The notes under the pieces are model-generated. The model saw nothing but the letters and a program-made list of their open reading frames with translations, was not told the origin of the DNA and ran no database searches. Source: Listeria immobilis (lineage in GTDB: Bacteria > Bacillota > Bacilli > Lactobacillales > Listeriaceae). From it: 64,000 nucleotides of DNA. The translations under genes and the position numbers were made by a program. The stretch spans positions 1 through 64,000 of the forward strand of contig NZ_JAASTZ010000015.1 of assembly GCF_014322765.1 (NCBI RefSeq). Direction: 5' to 3'. Within the stretch, counting starts at the first letter, position 1. Each line of letters opens with the position of its first letter. This document shows positions 43,580-52,766 of the stretch, in pieces.

Positions 43580-43687
43580 CATTGGTGCCTATCTATTATA
43601 GTAGCAAAGTGAATTTGCCTTAGCAATAGAAAATGTTGGCTTTTTGTAAATGTTAGGATAATTTATTGCGATATTTTCATATTAAAT

Positions 43688-43736
43688 AAAAAAGGCTGAT
43701 GTGAGTCTGGTAACGTACCAAATTCACACCAACCAT
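43688..43736 (-). terminator. Terminator of the IMPDH-like gene
   Basis: On the minus strand TGGTGTGAATTTGGTA pairs with TtACCAGACTCACATCA and is followed by a T run. Confidence 0.8.
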
Positions 43737-43743
43737 TTTATAT

Positions 43744-45252
43744 TTACTTAATTAAATTATTGGAAGCGTCTTTAACAACAACATCATGTGCGCCACCTTC
43801 TACGATAGAAGTGGAGGAAACGAGTGTTATTTTAGCTTTTTGTTGAAGTTCAGGGATATTTAACGCTCCGCAATTACACATTGTAGAACGAACTTTGCTT
43901 AAACTAATTGCTACATTATCTTTTAGTGAACCAGCATAAGGGACATAGGAATCTACCCCTTCTTCAAAGGAAAGTTTTTTATCGCCGCCTAGGTCATAAC
44001 GTTGCCAGTTACGTGCTCGGTTAGCTCCTTCACCCCAATATTCTTTCATGTAAGTACCATTTAAATTCACTTTATTTGTAGGACTTTCATCAAAACGAGA
44101 GAAATAACGACCAAGCATAATAAAGTCTGCACCCATTGCTAAAGCCAGTGTCATATGATAGTCGTAAACAATGCCGCCATCAGAACAAATTGGAATATAC
44201 ACACCAGTTTCTTCAAAATATTCATCACGTGCTTTGGCAACATCAATTAGTGCGGTTGCTTGTCCACGACCGATTCCTTTTTGTTCGCGTGTAATACAAA
44301 TAGATCCTCCGCCAACTCCAACTTTAACAAAGTCTGCGCCAGCATCAGCGAGATAGCGGAACCCATCACGGTCCACCACGTTTCCAGCACCGATTTTGAC
44401 AGAATCACCATATTTGCCGCGCACATAATCCAATGTGCGTTTTTGCCATTCGGAGTAGCCTTCAGAAGAGTCTATACAAAGAATATCTGCGCCAGCTTCC
44501 ACTAGTGCGGGAACACGTTCTTCATAATCACGTGTATTGATACCAGCGCCAACAACGTAACGTTTGGAGGAATCAAGTAGTTCTAATTTATTTTCTTTGT
44601 TGGAGTCATAATCTTTACGGAACACCATATGAACTAAGTGCTCATTATCATCAACAAGTGGCAAGGCATTTAATTTGTTGTCCCAAATAATGTTATTTGC
44701 TTCTTTCAAAGTGGTGGATTTATTTGCTGTAACTAACTTATTAAAAGGAGTCATGAAATCTGCTACTTTTTCGTCAGGACTCATTCGTGTTATACGATAG
44801 TCGCGGCTGGTTACGATCCCAAGTAATTTACCATTCGCAGTACCATCTTCTGTCACTGCAACGGTAGAATGACCCGTTTTTTCTTTTAAATCCAGAATAT
44901 CTTGAAGAGTTTTATCTGGGCTAATGTTGGAATCACTAATAACGAAGCCGGCTTTATGATTTTTTACGCGTGAAACCATCGCTGCTTCACTTTCAATAGA
45001 TTGTGAGCCGAAAATAAAGGATACTCCGCCTTCTGTAGCTAAGGCAATCCCCATGTTATCATCAGAAACAGCTTGCATAATTGCGGAAACAAGCGGAATA
45101 TTCATTGTAATTGCTGATTCCTCACCCTTTTTAAACTTTACGATAGGTGTTTTTAAACTAACATTAGTAGGTACACATTCTGCTGATGAGTAGCCAGGAA
45201 CGAGCAAAAACTCACTAAATGTGCGGGACGGTTCTTCAAAATAAAATGCCAT
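43744..45252 (-). CDS. IMP dehydrogenase-like protein (second paralogue), 502 aa
   Basis: A TIM-barrel enzyme of the IMPDH/GMP reductase family. The catalytic Cys loop is [15 protein letters not shown], the phosphate loop is [16 protein letters not shown], and two CBS domains are inserted (about 95-220; [22 protein letters not shown]). The C-terminal flap [12 protein letters not shown] is present. IMPDH oxidises IMP to XMP for guanine nucleotides. Listeria has a main guaB elsewhere, so this is an additional member, possibly with different regulation. ATG 45252 has AAGGAG eight bases upstream. Equivalent to lmo0132. Confidence 0.88.
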   Translation of the reverse strand: MAFYFEEPSRTFSEFLLVPGYSSAECVPTNVSLKTPIVKFKKGEESAITMNIPLVSAIMQAVSDDNMGIALATEGGVSFIFGSQSIESEAAMVSRVKNHKAGFVISDSNISPDKTLQDILDLKEKTGHSTVAVTEDGTANGKLLGIVTSRDYRITRMSPDEKVADFMTPFNKLVTANKSTTLKEANNIIWDNKLNALPLVDDNEHLVHMVFRKDYDSNKENKLELLDSSKRYVVGAGINTRDYEERVPALVEAGADILCIDSSEGYSEWQKRTLDYVRGKYGDSVKIGAGNVVDRDGFRYLADAGADFVKVGVGGGSICITREQKGIGRGQATALIDVAKARDEYFEETGVYIPICSDGGIVYDYHMTLALAMGADFIMLGRYFSRFDESPTNKVNLNGTYMKEYWGEGANRARNWQRYDLGGDKKLSFEEGVDSYVPYAGSLKDNVAISLSKVRSTMCNCGALNIPELQQKAKITLVSSTSIVEGGAHDVVVKDASNNLIK

Positions 45253-45363
45253 TATCTCCACTCCTTCTTCTATTTAATTTACATTTATAAAATATCTTTA
45301 TTATTTCAAGAACTCGCTTGAAAGTCAATGATTGATAGTGATTTTTTAAGGTCAAGTATAAAC

Positions 45364-45390
45364 GTTTTCTTTTGTAGGTTAGGAGGAATA
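45364..45390 (+). promoter_or_regulatory. Candidate sigma-B promoter
   Basis: GTTTTC (45364-45369), 15 bases, GGAATA (45385-45390) resembles the sigma-B consensus GTTT-N13-16-GGGWAT. I recall the two genes downstream as members of the Listeria sigma-B regulon. Confidence 0.5.
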
Positions 45391-45429
45391 TACTAAAAGA
45401 AGATTATTTTATGCGAAGGAGGTAAGCAG

Positions 45430-45663
45430 ATGAGCGAGGAAAAACTTTTAGAACGTGGTTATCGTAAGTATCACGGGGAAGAAATAGATGTTTATTTTAA
45501 TACAAATGTTTGTGAGCATTCAGGAAATTGCGTAAGGGGAAACAAAGAATTATTTGATTTAGATAGAAAACCATGGATAATGCCAGATAACGTATCAAAA
45601 GAAGAAGTAAAACGTGTTATTAACACTTGTCCAAGCGGGGCGCTTCAATATATAGAGAAATAG
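45430..45663 (+). CDS. YjdI-like (4Fe-4S) mono-cluster protein, 77 aa
   Basis: Contains TNVCEHSGNCVRGNKELFDL and a later CPSGALQYIEK. Cys at positions about 26, 31 and 68 match the small divergent ferredoxin-like family (Fer4_19/YjdI) that often precedes a GNAT-type gene. The family has fewer Cys than a classical ferredoxin; cluster binding here is unproven. Ribosome binding site GAAGGAGG. It forms an operon with the next gene, 10 bases apart. Equivalent to lmo0133. Confidence 0.85.
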   Translation: MSEEKLLERGYRKYHGEEIDVYFNTNVCEHSGNCVRGNKELFDLDRKPWIMPDNVSKEEVKRVINTCPSGALQYIEK

Positions 45664-45673
45664 GAGGGGTAAA

Positions 45674-45952
45674 ATGGAATATAAAGACGGCGAAAATAGA
45701 ATTTATGCGGTAAATGATGCAGGTGTTGAGGTTGGTGAGGTAACATTTGTACCAACAGGGGAAGATATGTTTATTATTGATCATACGGGTGTGGACGATG
45801 CAGCTCGTGGTCAAGGGATCGCCCAAGAACTGGTGAAACGTGCTGTAGAAAAAGCAAAAATTGAAGGTAAGAAAATTATTCCGCTTTGTCCATTTGCTAA
45901 ATCTGAGTTTTCGAAAAAGCCGGAGTATCAAGCGGTACAAGCTGATAAGTAA
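45674..45952 (+). CDS. YjdJ-like small acetyltransferase-fold protein, 92 aa
   Basis: A short GNAT-like protein of the acetyltransferase_CG family (DUF4442-like size): EVTFVPTGEDMFIIDHTGVD, then the acetyl-CoA loop AARGQGIAQELVKRAVEKAK (R/Q-G-x-G/A) and KIIPLCPFAKSEFSKKPEYQ. Function unknown; commonly paired with the YjdI-like gene and stress-induced. Ribosome binding site AGGAGGGG. Equivalent to lmo0134; terminator follows. Confidence 0.88.
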   Translation: MEYKDGENRIYAVNDAGVEVGEVTFVPTGEDMFIIDHTGVDDAARGQGIAQELVKRAVEKAKIEGKKIIPLCPFAKSEFSKKPEYQAVQADK

Positions 45953-45957
45953 TAATA

Positions 45958-45992
45958 AGCAGACTAGGTTTTGAGCCTAGTCGCTTTTTTTA
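45958..45992 (+). terminator. Rho-independent terminator
   Basis: GACTAGGTT and AGCCTAGTC pair around a short loop, then a T run. Confidence 0.85.
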
Positions 45993-46024
45993 TGGAATAT
46001 TTTAAAAATATTGGATTTCTCTTC

Positions 46025-46053
46025 TTGACATCTCCTTCATTTCAGTGTATCTT
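46025..46053 (+). promoter_or_regulatory. Sigma-A promoter of the SAM-riboswitch transcript
   Basis: TTGACA (46025-46030), 17 bases, TATCTT (46048-46053). Transcription starts about 35 bases before the riboswitch. Confidence 0.75.
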
Positions 46054-46092
46054 TAATTCACAGTAAACGTATAGGAATAATAGTGATGCAAT

Positions 46093-46256
46093 TTCTTATC
46101 AAGAGTGGTGGAGGGATTCGGCCCAGTGAAACCCAGCAGCGGAGCGCAAGTTCTATGCTAATTCCGATCAGAAGTAACATTCTGGCAGATAAGTAGTCGC
46201 TTACAATTAGGCGCTTCGATTCTGACCAAAAAACAGAAGAAGCGTTATTTTATTAG
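46093..46256 (+). ncRNA. SAM-I (S-box) riboswitch
   Basis: The S-box signature TTCTTATCAAGAG, GGTGGAGGGA, GGCCC, GTGAAACCC then CAGCAGCGG is clear at 46093-46142, followed by a closing strand and a terminator hairpin (GCGCTTC with GAAGCGT at about 46211-46247) with T-rich tail. When SAM is plentiful it ends transcription before the downstream peptide-binding lipoprotein gene. It therefore ties that transporter to methionine or sulfur need. Confidence 0.93.
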
Positions 46257-46281
46257 CGCTAAAGAGGGGAGTTTTTGTTAG

Positions 46282-47856
46282 ATGAAGAAATTTTTATTAG
46301 TGGCAGTTATCTCAGTTTTTGCTTTGGTGCTGACTGCTTGCGGAGGTTCTGGTACTAGCTCAGATAAAGCAAACGGTTCTGGCAAAGCAACAGATGGCGG
46401 ATCGATTATTATCGGAGTGGCAGGAGACCCGGAAGTTATCAATCCAAACTATGCCTCTGACCGAGTAACATTAACTATTCAACAAGCTGTTTACGCACCA
46501 CTTTTTTGGGAGGCTGATGGAAAACCAGCGCTTGCGGAAAGCTTAGATATTTCAGATGACAACCTAACTTATACTGTAAAATTGAAAGATGGTTTAACAT
46601 GGCACGATGGAAAACCTCTAACTGCAGATGATGTAGTATTTACAGTAGATTCCGTTTTAGATACAAAACAAAACAGCCCTAATCGTGGGAATTTTGTTTT
46701 TGACGATAAACCTGTAAAAGTAGAAGCTGTTGACGATACAACGGTTAAATTTACTTTACCAACTGTTGCTCCAGCCTTTGAAAATACAATTAAAACTTTC
46801 TTCCCTATTCCAAAACATGTTTTTGAAGGGGTAGAAAATATCGAAAAAAGTGATAAAAATAAAAAGCCAATTGGTTCCGGACCATATAAATTTGTTGAGT
46901 ATAAAGCAGGCGAATACGTTTCCTTAGAGAGATTCAACGATTACTTTGATGGCAAACCAAAACTAGATAAAGTCACTTACCGAATTACCAAAGATCAAAA
47001 TTCAGCAAACTTAGCACTTCAAAATGGAGAAATCAACTTAAAATCAATCCAACCTTCTGAGCGAAATAAAGTAGAAAAGGCTAGTGCGGTAAACATTATC
47101 ACTTATCCTGAAAACCGTTTGAGTTATGCAGTTTTCAATGAAAATCAACCTGCTCTGAAATCAAAAGAACTTCGCCAAGCGTTATCTTATGCGCTTAATC
47201 GTGAAGAAATCATTGAAGCAGCGTATGGTTCGGATGAATATGCCAAACCAGCGTCTTCCTTCCTAACAGAAAACACAAAATATTTTACTAATAAAGTAGA
47301 AACATATGAGCAAGATATAGCTAAAGCAAAAGAACTAGTAAAAGAAAGTGGTTTTGATACTAGTCAAAAATTAACCGTATATTATTTAAATAACAGTAAA
47401 TCTCAAGAGAGCATTGCGCTTTACCTGCAACAACAGTATAAAGAAATCGGCGTAACGCTTGATTTAAAACCAACCGATCCAAATGCACTAAGTAATATTA
47501 CACTTGATCGTAAAAATGCGGACTACTCAATCGCCTTAAATGGTTATATTATGGGGAATGACCCAGATGCATATAAATCTTTATTCCTAAGTGATGCTCC
47601 TTATAACTATGCCAATTATCACAATAAAGCTTTGGATGAACTTTGGGCAAAAGGCGCCGTTACAGCGGATGATAAAGACCGTCAAGCAGTGTATGAAGAC
47701 ATTCAAAATACAATTGCGGACGATGCGGTAATTTACCCAATTTCATACGACAATGCAGTACTCGCACTTGATAGCCGTTATGGTGGGCAAAAAGCTGCAA
47801 CACCGCAACCAGTAACAATGTTCCGTGATCTATCTAAATTATATTTAACGGAATAA
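46282..47856 (+). CDS. Peptide/methionine-related ABC substrate-binding lipoprotein, 524 aa
   Basis: An SBP_bac_5 family lipoprotein: signal peptide with lipobox LTACGG (Cys20), then GDPEVINPNYASDRVTLTIQ, LTWHDGKPLTADDVVFTVDS and GSGPYKFVEY. It captures a peptide or related ligand outside the membrane and delivers it to the permeases at 47957-49811. A SAM riboswitch controls it, so its ligand is probably a source of methionine or cysteine. A terminator lies between it and the permease genes, so binding protein can be in excess. ATPase genes are not in this cluster. Equivalent to lmo0135. Confidence 0.92.
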   Translation: MKKFLLVAVISVFALVLTACGGSGTSSDKANGSGKATDGGSIIIGVAGDPEVINPNYASDRVTLTIQQAVYAPLFWEADGKPALAESLDISDDNLTYTVKLKDGLTWHDGKPLTADDVVFTVDSVLDTKQNSPNRGNFVFDDKPVKVEAVDDTTVKFTLPTVAPAFENTIKTFFPIPKHVFEGVENIEKSDKNKKPIGSGPYKFVEYKAGEYVSLERFNDYFDGKPKLDKVTYRITKDQNSANLALQNGEINLKSIQPSERNKVEKASAVNIITYPENRLSYAVFNENQPALKSKELRQALSYALNREEIIEAAYGSDEYAKPASSFLTENTKYFTNKVETYEQDIAKAKELVKESGFDTSQKLTVYYLNNSKSQESIALYLQQQYKEIGVTLDLKPTDPNALSNITLDRKNADYSIALNGYIMGNDPDAYKSLFLSDAPYNYANYHNKALDELWAKGAVTADDKDRQAVYEDIQNTIADDAVIYPISYDNAVLALDSRYGGQKAATPQPVTMFRDLSKLYLTE

Positions 47857-47877
47857 TAGCTAAAAAATATTTATAAA

Positions 47878-47921
47878 AAATCTGACCTGCCAAGTTATTT
47901 TTGGTAGGTTCAGATTTTTAC
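47878..47921 (+). terminator. Terminator-like hairpin between binding protein and permeases
   Basis: TCTGACCTGCCAA pairs with TTGGTAGGTTCAGA, followed by TTTTTAC. Probably partial, since the permeases lie close behind. Confidence 0.75.
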
Positions 47922-47956
47922 TTGTCATTTTTTGTGTTTTAGATAGGAGATAAATT

Positions 47957-48907
47957 ATGCTAAAAACAATCACAAAACGCGTACTGCAAATTATTCCGAT
48001 GCTATTTATTATCTCAATCATTTCCTTTGCACTTATAAAATTAGCACCCGGGGATCCGGTAAATTCATTTGTTACGCCAGATATGAATCCCGATGATGTA
48101 GAGCGAATTCGACAAAGTTTAGGGCTTGATCAGCCGATTTATATGCAGTACTTTATTTGGCTAGGGAATTTGTTGCAAGGGAATTTAGGTTATTCAATTA
48201 TTAATAGCCAACCAGTTTTACAACAAATTTTAGAGCGAATTCCAGCGACACTTGGTTTAGTAGGAACTTCCCTTATTTTGACGCTGATATTGTCAATTCC
48301 GCTTGGATTAGTGGCGGCGAATTATGAAAACACTTGGATTGATAAAGTACTAAATGGAATTTCATATATTGGGATTTCGATTCCGATTTTTTGGTTTGGG
48401 ATGATTTTAATTGATATGTTTTCAATTCAATTAGGGTGGCTTCCGAGTCTAGGAATGCGAACGATTGGGGTGGATTCATTTTGGGATATGGCGGAACATG
48501 CGATTTTACCAGTCATTACGCTGACTTTCCAAGGATGTGCGGCCTATTACCGCTATGTTCGGTCCAATACGATTAACCAATTAAAAGAAGAGTATGTATT
48601 ATTTGGTTATGCAAAAGGGCTTTCTAAAGTACAAGTAATGGGACATCATGTCTTAAAAAATTCCTTGCTTCCAGTTATAACTTTGCTCGGAATGTCGCTA
48701 CCTCAAGTAATCACAGGAGCGTTTATTACTGAGAGCATCTTTTCGTGGCCGGGAATGGGATCGCTTGGCATTAATGCGATTTTCCAATTAGACTATCCGG
48801 TTATTATGGCAATTACACTTTTTTCAGCACTTTTATTAATTATTGGAAATTTGTTAGCTGATTTAGCTTATATGATTGTTGATCCGCGGATTAGGGAAAT
48901 GGGGTGA
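47957..48907 (+). CDS. Oligopeptide ABC permease (OppB/DppB type), 316 aa
   Basis: Six membrane segments. It begins ITKRVLQIIPMLFIISIISF, has the PGDP loop (KLAPGDPVNSFV) and the conserved EAA-loop with VRSNTINQLKEEYVLFGYAKGLS. The ESIFSWPGMGSLG stretch is typical. It forms the channel with the next gene. Ribosome binding site GATAGGAGA. Equivalent to lmo0136. Confidence 0.93.
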   Translation: MLKTITKRVLQIIPMLFIISIISFALIKLAPGDPVNSFVTPDMNPDDVERIRQSLGLDQPIYMQYFIWLGNLLQGNLGYSIINSQPVLQQILERIPATLGLVGTSLILTLILSIPLGLVAANYENTWIDKVLNGISYIGISIPIFWFGMILIDMFSIQLGWLPSLGMRTIGVDSFWDMAEHAILPVITLTFQGCAAYYRYVRSNTINQLKEEYVLFGYAKGLSKVQVMGHHVLKNSLLPVITLLGMSLPQVITGAFITESIFSWPGMGSLGINAIFQLDYPVIMAITLFSALLLIIGNLLADLAYMIVDPRIREMG

Positions 48908-48914
48908 GGAATGC

Positions 48915-49811
48915 ATGATGCGATTAGACTTTTCGAAAAAAACAATGCAGGAATTTGAGCGAGATGCGGAAGTGGTTCATGCTACGAGAGAACGAACTTT
49001 TTGGCGTTATATGTTATCCGACCGCCGCGCTATTTTTGCAACAGGAGTATTGATTTTTATTACCGTTGCTTGTGTTTTTGCGTTCCTGTCGCCTTATGAC
49101 CCTAATGCACTTTCGATTCAAGATAAACTAATGCCACCAAACGCATCGCACTGGTTTGGAACGGATGATCATGGGAGAGATTACTTAACACGTGTTTTAT
49201 ATGGTGGTCGTATTTCTCTTTTAGTTGGTGTGTTTGCGATGATGATTGCGATTGTTGTTGGGACATTTGCTGGAACAATAAGTGGTTATTTTGGTGGATT
49301 TGTTGATAACATGGTGATGCGTTTCTTAGATATTTTTATGTCGATTCCATCATTTTTCTTATTAATGATTTTAAATGCTTACTTAAAACCAGGGATTTCC
49401 AATATTATTATTATTATAGGTTTGTTGTCTTGGATGGAAGTAGCGCGGATTGTTCGAGCGGAAACACTAACTCTAAAAGAGCGAGAGTTCATTTTGTATT
49501 CGAAGTCAGCGGGTGGCGGATTTTTCCATATTATGTTTAAGCATATTATTCCAAATGCCATGCCATCAATAGTTGTAGCTGCATCTCTAAATGTAGCGAC
49601 AGCAATTTTAACCGAGTCGGCGCTAAGTTTTCTAGGGCTTGGCGTGCAACAACCAAACGCTTCATGGGGAAGCATGCTGAACAATGCGCAAGGTTATGTT
49701 GGAGAAGCCAGTTATTTGGCACTTTTCCCAGGTTTATTAATATTAATGACGATACTTTCGTTTAATGTGCTGGGTGATGTACTTAGAAAAGGGTTATCGC
49801 GTAGATATTAA
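48915..49811 (+). CDS. Oligopeptide ABC permease (OppC/DppC type), 298 aa
   Basis: An N-terminal cytoplasmic segment, then FATGVLIFITVACVFAFLSP (first helix), WFGTDDHGRDYLTRVLYGGR and EAA loop VRAETLTLKEREFILYSKSAG mark OppC/DppC. Two adjacent ATGs (48915 and 48918) follow GGGGTGAGGA; either can be the start. No ATPase gene follows, so the transporter must borrow OppD/F-like ATPases from elsewhere. Terminator at 49831. Equivalent to lmo0137. Confidence 0.92.
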   Translation: MMRLDFSKKTMQEFERDAEVVHATRERTFWRYMLSDRRAIFATGVLIFITVACVFAFLSPYDPNALSIQDKLMPPNASHWFGTDDHGRDYLTRVLYGGRISLLVGVFAMMIAIVVGTFAGTISGYFGGFVDNMVMRFLDIFMSIPSFFLLMILNAYLKPGISNIIIIIGLLSWMEVARIVRAETLTLKEREFILYSKSAGGGFFHIMFKHIIPNAMPSIVVAASLNVATAILTESALSFLGLGVQQPNASWGSMLNNAQGYVGEASYLALFPGLLILMTILSFNVLGDVLRKGLSRRY

Positions 49812-49830
49812 AAGATTTGTAAAATGGAAT

Positions 49831-49868
49831 AAGGTCTCTATCCTAGTTGCTGGATGGAGACCTTATTT
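49831..49868. terminator. Bidirectional terminator
   Basis: AATAAGGTCTC (49829-49839) pairs with GAGACCTTATT (49856-49866). It separates the permease operon from the convergent lipoprotein gene. Confidence 0.88.
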
Positions 49869-49922
49869 CTTTTACTATTTCATGTGAAAGCGAGTTGTTG
49901 TGTTAAATTTTAGCTTGCTCTA

Positions 49923-51578
49923 CTATTTTTTCACTTCAATAAACTTATAACTATAAGGTGAGCCAAAAGCATGTTTTTGCACACCTGTAATATCGGTTCG
50001 TTGCAGTACTGCAGTTTGATGTTGGTAAAGAGGTAAAATCGCTGCATCGTCATCTAGTAAGACTTTTTCAGAAGCGACAAATGCATTCCAACGTTCTTCT
50101 GGTTTTGTTGCAAGTGTTGTGTCAGTTGATTTAACTAGTTTATCATATTCGGGGCTGTTATAGCTCATATGGTTATTAAAGTAATCTGATAAGAATAGGC
50201 TACTGTATGTCCAAGGATCTTTGAAATCAGGCATCCAAGCAGCAAGTGATAAATCATAGTTACCATCAGAAGTCAGCTGTGTTGCGCTTTTCGATGGCAT
50301 ATTTTTCACTTTAATAGTCACACCTGGTAAATTATCTTCAAACTGTGCTTTTAAATAAGCGAAAACAGTTTTAGTAGTTTCTTGGTCATCGCCAAGCAGT
50401 TCAATGGTCACTTTGTCCGTACCAAGTTCTTTTTGCGCTTGTTTCCAATATTTTAATGCTTCATCTTTGTTATAAACTAAATGGTCTCCACTATCTGTTC
50501 GGAAATCTGCACCCGTTGTTGGATTTTGAACAAAATCTTTTGGAAGCAGGCCGTTTGCTGGGAAAGACCCATCGCCTAAAATGCGGTCTGTTAACTGTTT
50601 TTTATCAACAGACAAGTTAAGCGCATGACGTAAAGAATTATTAGCAAGTGGTGTCGCTTTTCCGTCACGTTTTTGGTTCATACGCAAATAACTTATTAAC
50701 GCGTCTTTTTCAGTTAGGAAATCTTTTTTATCTTTATATTGTTTGGCGAATTCACCCGAAAGTGGCGCACGGTCAGCCTCGTTAGTGTTATAAAGATTGA
50801 CACCGGCATTAATATCTTTTGCTACTTGAACATCAATTTCGTCTACCTTCACATTATCTTTATCCCAGTAGGTATCGTTTTTAGCGTAAGTCCATTTATT
50901 GGTAATATTTCCGCCCCAATCTTTCATTACAAAAGGACCATTGTACAAAGTATGCTCACTATCTGTACCATATTTATCGCCTTGTTCCTTCACATAACTT
51001 TCCTTTTGTGGGAAAAATGTTTCAAAAGAAAGCAGTGAAATGAAGTATGGAACAGGTTTTTTTAATGTAATTTCAAGAGTCGTTGGATCAGTTGCGACAA
51101 CCCCAAGATCAGTTACAGGTAATTTGCCTTCATTGATTTCTGTTGCATTTTTAATAGAATCTTTAAATAGCGCTGAGTAGCCTGGCGCTGTTTTAGGGTC
51201 CACAGCACGTCGCCAAGCAAAGACAAAATCATCGGCAGTTACTTGTGACCCATCAGACCATTTAGCATTTTCTTTTAATTTAATAGTATATTTCGTTTGG
51301 TCGGCGCTGATTTTGGGCATTCCATCAGCAACCCCAGGAACAAAGTTATCTTTTTGATCGAGTGTATATAAGCCTTCAAAGACCTGGTTTTGCGCGGTGA
51401 AACTTGCAAAATCTTCTTCCGACGTTGTATTTAAAGTCAGTAATTCACTGGTTTCAAGAAATTTAATTTTGTCCGGGGAAGTTTTTTCAGCCGACTTATT
51501 AGAGTCATTTCCGCAGGCTGTTAGTAAAAGTATGGTCAAAATGGCAATAATAGGCAGTGCTTTTTTAAAATGGTGCAT
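49923..51578 (-). CDS. Oligopeptide-binding lipoprotein (OppA-like), 551 aa
   Basis: Start ATG 51578 (MHHFKKALPIIAILTILLL) has GGGGAG upstream; the longer reading is not used. Lipobox LLTACGN marks a lipoprotein. SBP_bac_5 signatures: NAKWSDGSQVTADDFVFAWR and NGPFVMKDW. Its C-terminus is related to the binding protein at 61412-63061, so these two are closer to each other than to the one at 46282. Monocistronic, with no permeases of its own. Equivalent to lmo0152. Confidence 0.9.
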   Translation of the reverse strand: MHHFKKALPIIAILTILLLTACGNDSNKSAEKTSPDKIKFLETSELLTLNTTSEEDFASFTAQNQVFEGLYTLDQKDNFVPGVADGMPKISADQTKYTIKLKENAKWSDGSQVTADDFVFAWRRAVDPKTAPGYSALFKDSIKNATEINEGKLPVTDLGVVATDPTTLEITLKKPVPYFISLLSFETFFPQKESYVKEQGDKYGTDSEHTLYNGPFVMKDWGGNITNKWTYAKNDTYWDKDNVKVDEIDVQVAKDINAGVNLYNTNEADRAPLSGEFAKQYKDKKDFLTEKDALISYLRMNQKRDGKATPLANNSLRHALNLSVDKKQLTDRILGDGSFPANGLLPKDFVQNPTTGADFRTDSGDHLVYNKDEALKYWKQAQKELGTDKVTIELLGDDQETTKTVFAYLKAQFEDNLPGVTIKVKNMPSKSATQLTSDGNYDLSLAAWMPDFKDPWTYSSLFLSDYFNNHMSYNSPEYDKLVKSTDTTLATKPEERWNAFVASEKVLLDDDAAILPLYQHQTAVLQRTDITGVQKHAFGSPYSYKFIEVKK

Positions 51579-51767
51579 AATTTTCTCCCCTTTTATATGA
51601 GTATTTAAGGTTATTATAAGTATTCCGATAAGATAAGTCAAATTAATGATTTGCAAAAGAAGTGCTTGACGCATAAAAAATCAAATGGTAAGATATTTCT
51701 TGCAAATAAGAATGATTACGTTTTACGCCGATCGACAATCAACCACCTAGAATAGTTATGCGGTATA

Positions 51768-51786
51768 AATCGTAATCATTACGAAT
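51768..51786. promoter_or_regulatory. Zur box upstream of the zinc ABC operon
   Basis: TCGTAATCATTACGA at 51770-51784 is a perfect palindrome with a single central base and matches the Zur consensus with AT-rich flanks. A related half (GAATGATTACG, about 51709-51719) lies 50 bases upstream, so two Zur dimers may bind. Confidence 0.85.
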
Positions 51787-51800
51787 AGAGGGGGAATAGT

Positions 51801-52754
51801 ATGAAAAAATGGTCGTTTTTATTTAGTATTATAGCGTGTGTGTTGCTTTTAGCTAGTTGTGGAACGAGTAATGAAGGGGTAAATGAAGCTAAGGATGAAC
51901 AACTAAAAATAGTAACAACTTTTTATCCAATGTATGATTTTACCAAAAATGTAGCGGGTGAAAATGCTTCAATTGAAATGTTAATTGATGCTGGCACAGA
52001 GCCACATGATTATGAGCCAAGTGCTAAAGATATTGCCAGCATAGAAACAGCGGATGTATTTATATACAATAGTGCGGATATGGAAACATGGGTACCAAGC
52101 GTTTTGAAAAGTTTAGATTCTAAAAAGTTGACAGTCATAGATGCAAGTAAAGGAATTCAGCTAGTAGAAGGAATAGAAGAAGGCGAGGAGCATGAAGGTC
52201 ATGAGCACGACGGAGAAGCGGCACATCACCATGAACATGATCCGCACGTTTGGTTAAGTCCAGTCCTAGCACAAGCAGAAGTTATCAATATCCAAAAAGG
52301 GTTAGCAAAAGCAGACAAGTCGAGTGCACCTACATATGAAGCCAATGCAGAAAAATATATAGATAAATTGAAAGCCTTAGATAATGAATATAAAACTGCT
52401 TTTAAAGGAGCAAAACAGCGAGATTTCGTAACACAACATGCTGCTTTCCAATATTTAGCTGCAGAATATGGTTTACATCAAGTGGCAGTTGCTGGGTTAG
52501 CACCGGATCAAGAGCCAAGTCCAGCGCGTTTGGCAAAATTACAAGAGTATATAGAAGCCAATCATATACAAACGATTTACTTTGAAGAAATTGCTTCTCC
52601 AAAAGTAGCGAAAACACTTGCAAATGAAACAGGCGCAAACTTGGAAGTACTAAGCCCGATTGAAGGATTAACAGCAGAACAACAAGAAAAAGGAATGGAC
52701 TACATCTCTTACATGCAGCAAAATCTAAAAGCTTTGCAAAAAACAATTAAATAG
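51801..52754 (+). CDS. zinA: Zinc ABC transporter substrate-binding lipoprotein
   Basis: A cluster A-I metal-binding lipoprotein: lipobox LLASCG, IVTTFYPMYDFTKNVAGENA, the metal-site His in GTEPHDYEPSAKD, and a His-rich acidic loop (about 128-149, GEEHEGHEHDGEAAHHHEHD) before DPHVWLSPV, typical of zinc rather than manganese proteins. It captures zinc outside the membrane. Ribosome binding site AGAGGGGG. First gene of a three-gene operon under the Zur box. Equivalent to lmo0153. Confidence 0.95.
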   Translation: MKKWSFLFSIIACVLLLASCGTSNEGVNEAKDEQLKIVTTFYPMYDFTKNVAGENASIEMLIDAGTEPHDYEPSAKDIASIETADVFIYNSADMETWVPSVLKSLDSKKLTVIDASKGIQLVEGIEEGEEHEGHEHDGEAAHHHEHDPHVWLSPVLAQAEVINIQKGLAKADKSSAPTYEANAEKYIDKLKALDNEYKTAFKGAKQRDFVTQHAAFQYLAAEYGLHQVAVAGLAPDQEPSPARLAKLQEYIEANHIQTIYFEEIASPKVAKTLANETGANLEVLSPIEGLTAEQQEKGMDYISYMQQNLKALQKTIK

Positions 52755-52766
52755 GGAAGCGATAAA

